Source: Osedax fenrisi
Lineage: Eukaryota > Annelida > Polychaeta > Sabellida > Siboglinidae
Assembly: GCA_964019155.1 (NCBI GenBank)
Contig: OZ025244.1
Location: 53,385,161-53,449,160, forward strand
Length of the DNA: 64,000 nucleotides
Direction of reading: 5' to 3'
Shown here: piece after piece, positions 63,961-64,000 of the stretch
Position numbering within the stretch: the first letter of the stretch is position 1
Layout: each line of letters opens with the position of its first letter
Made by a program: the position numbers and the translations under genes
Notes under the pieces: generated by a model
The model's input: only the letters and a program-made list of their open reading frames with translations
What the model was told of the DNA's origin: nothing
The model's database searches: none

Positions 63961-64000
63961 GTTAATATAGCATACTATACATATGTACGTGATTAATCAT

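Overview
This looks like a gene-poor, extremely AT-rich stretch (roughly 20-25% G+C by eye) of a nuclear eukaryotic genome, most likely an invertebrate animal. The reasons are fragments of several animal-type non-LTR retrotransposon groups (CR1/L2-like, Jockey/CR1-like, RTE-like), tRNA-derived SINEs, hAT-like and TA-flanked inverted-repeat elements, a small LTR element, and dense (TA)n and (ATT)n microsatellites. There are no bacterial-type operons, no CRISPR array and no intact host gene. The species cannot be named from the sequence alone.

Layout. Positions 1-11 kb hold AT-rich DNA with palindromes (142 bp at 1094-1235), tandem duplications, a possible foldback element (2985-4141), a SINE (about 7105-7395), the first of three related TA-flanked elements (8608) and a possible last exon on the minus strand (9925-10065). 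From 11 to 20 kb there is a 282-bp SINE-like tandem array (12241-13240), a decayed RTE fragment and several diverged tandem repeats. At 20-23.6 kb there is a nest: about 160-bp inverted arms enclose a 1.48-kb hAT-like element, which contains a TTAA-flanked MITE, and a GC-rich L2-like LINE. From 24 to 31.7 kb lie a second TA-flanked element, a decayed LINE, an RTE 3' end and a 1-kb inverted-repeat element.

A second nest occupies 31.7-38.2 kb. A SINE is followed by a hAT-like element (32050-38171), split by a 5-kb element with CCCAGTAAAC ends that carries a satellite with a variable inner repeat and a minisatellite with a relative at 53.75 kb. From 42.3 to 53.75 kb lie three minus-strand copies of one LINE family, each ending in a very long (ATT)n tract. 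The longest copy has a PHD-type ORF1 and an endonuclease/reverse transcriptase ORF2. Its ORF2 is split by a GC-rich 1.8-kb LTR element with a clean 5-bp target duplication. From 54 to 64 kb there are plus-strand LINE pieces, a 204-bp MITE with perfect 40-bp ends, a convincing last exon for a one-pass membrane protein (57732-57958, minus), a third TA-flanked element and the start of another LINE running off the window.

How the parts relate: the mobile elements depend on each other for movement. The SINEs, the MITEs and the short LTR element lack visible enzymes and would need LINE, transposase or retrotransposon proteins made elsewhere. The LINE tails appear to seed the long (ATT)n microsatellites. 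The nesting gives a relative order of insertion at three places. The most distinctive objects are the short LTR element (43386-45200), the 5-kb satellite-bearing inverted-repeat element (32319-37280) and the SINE-like tandem array (12241-13240).
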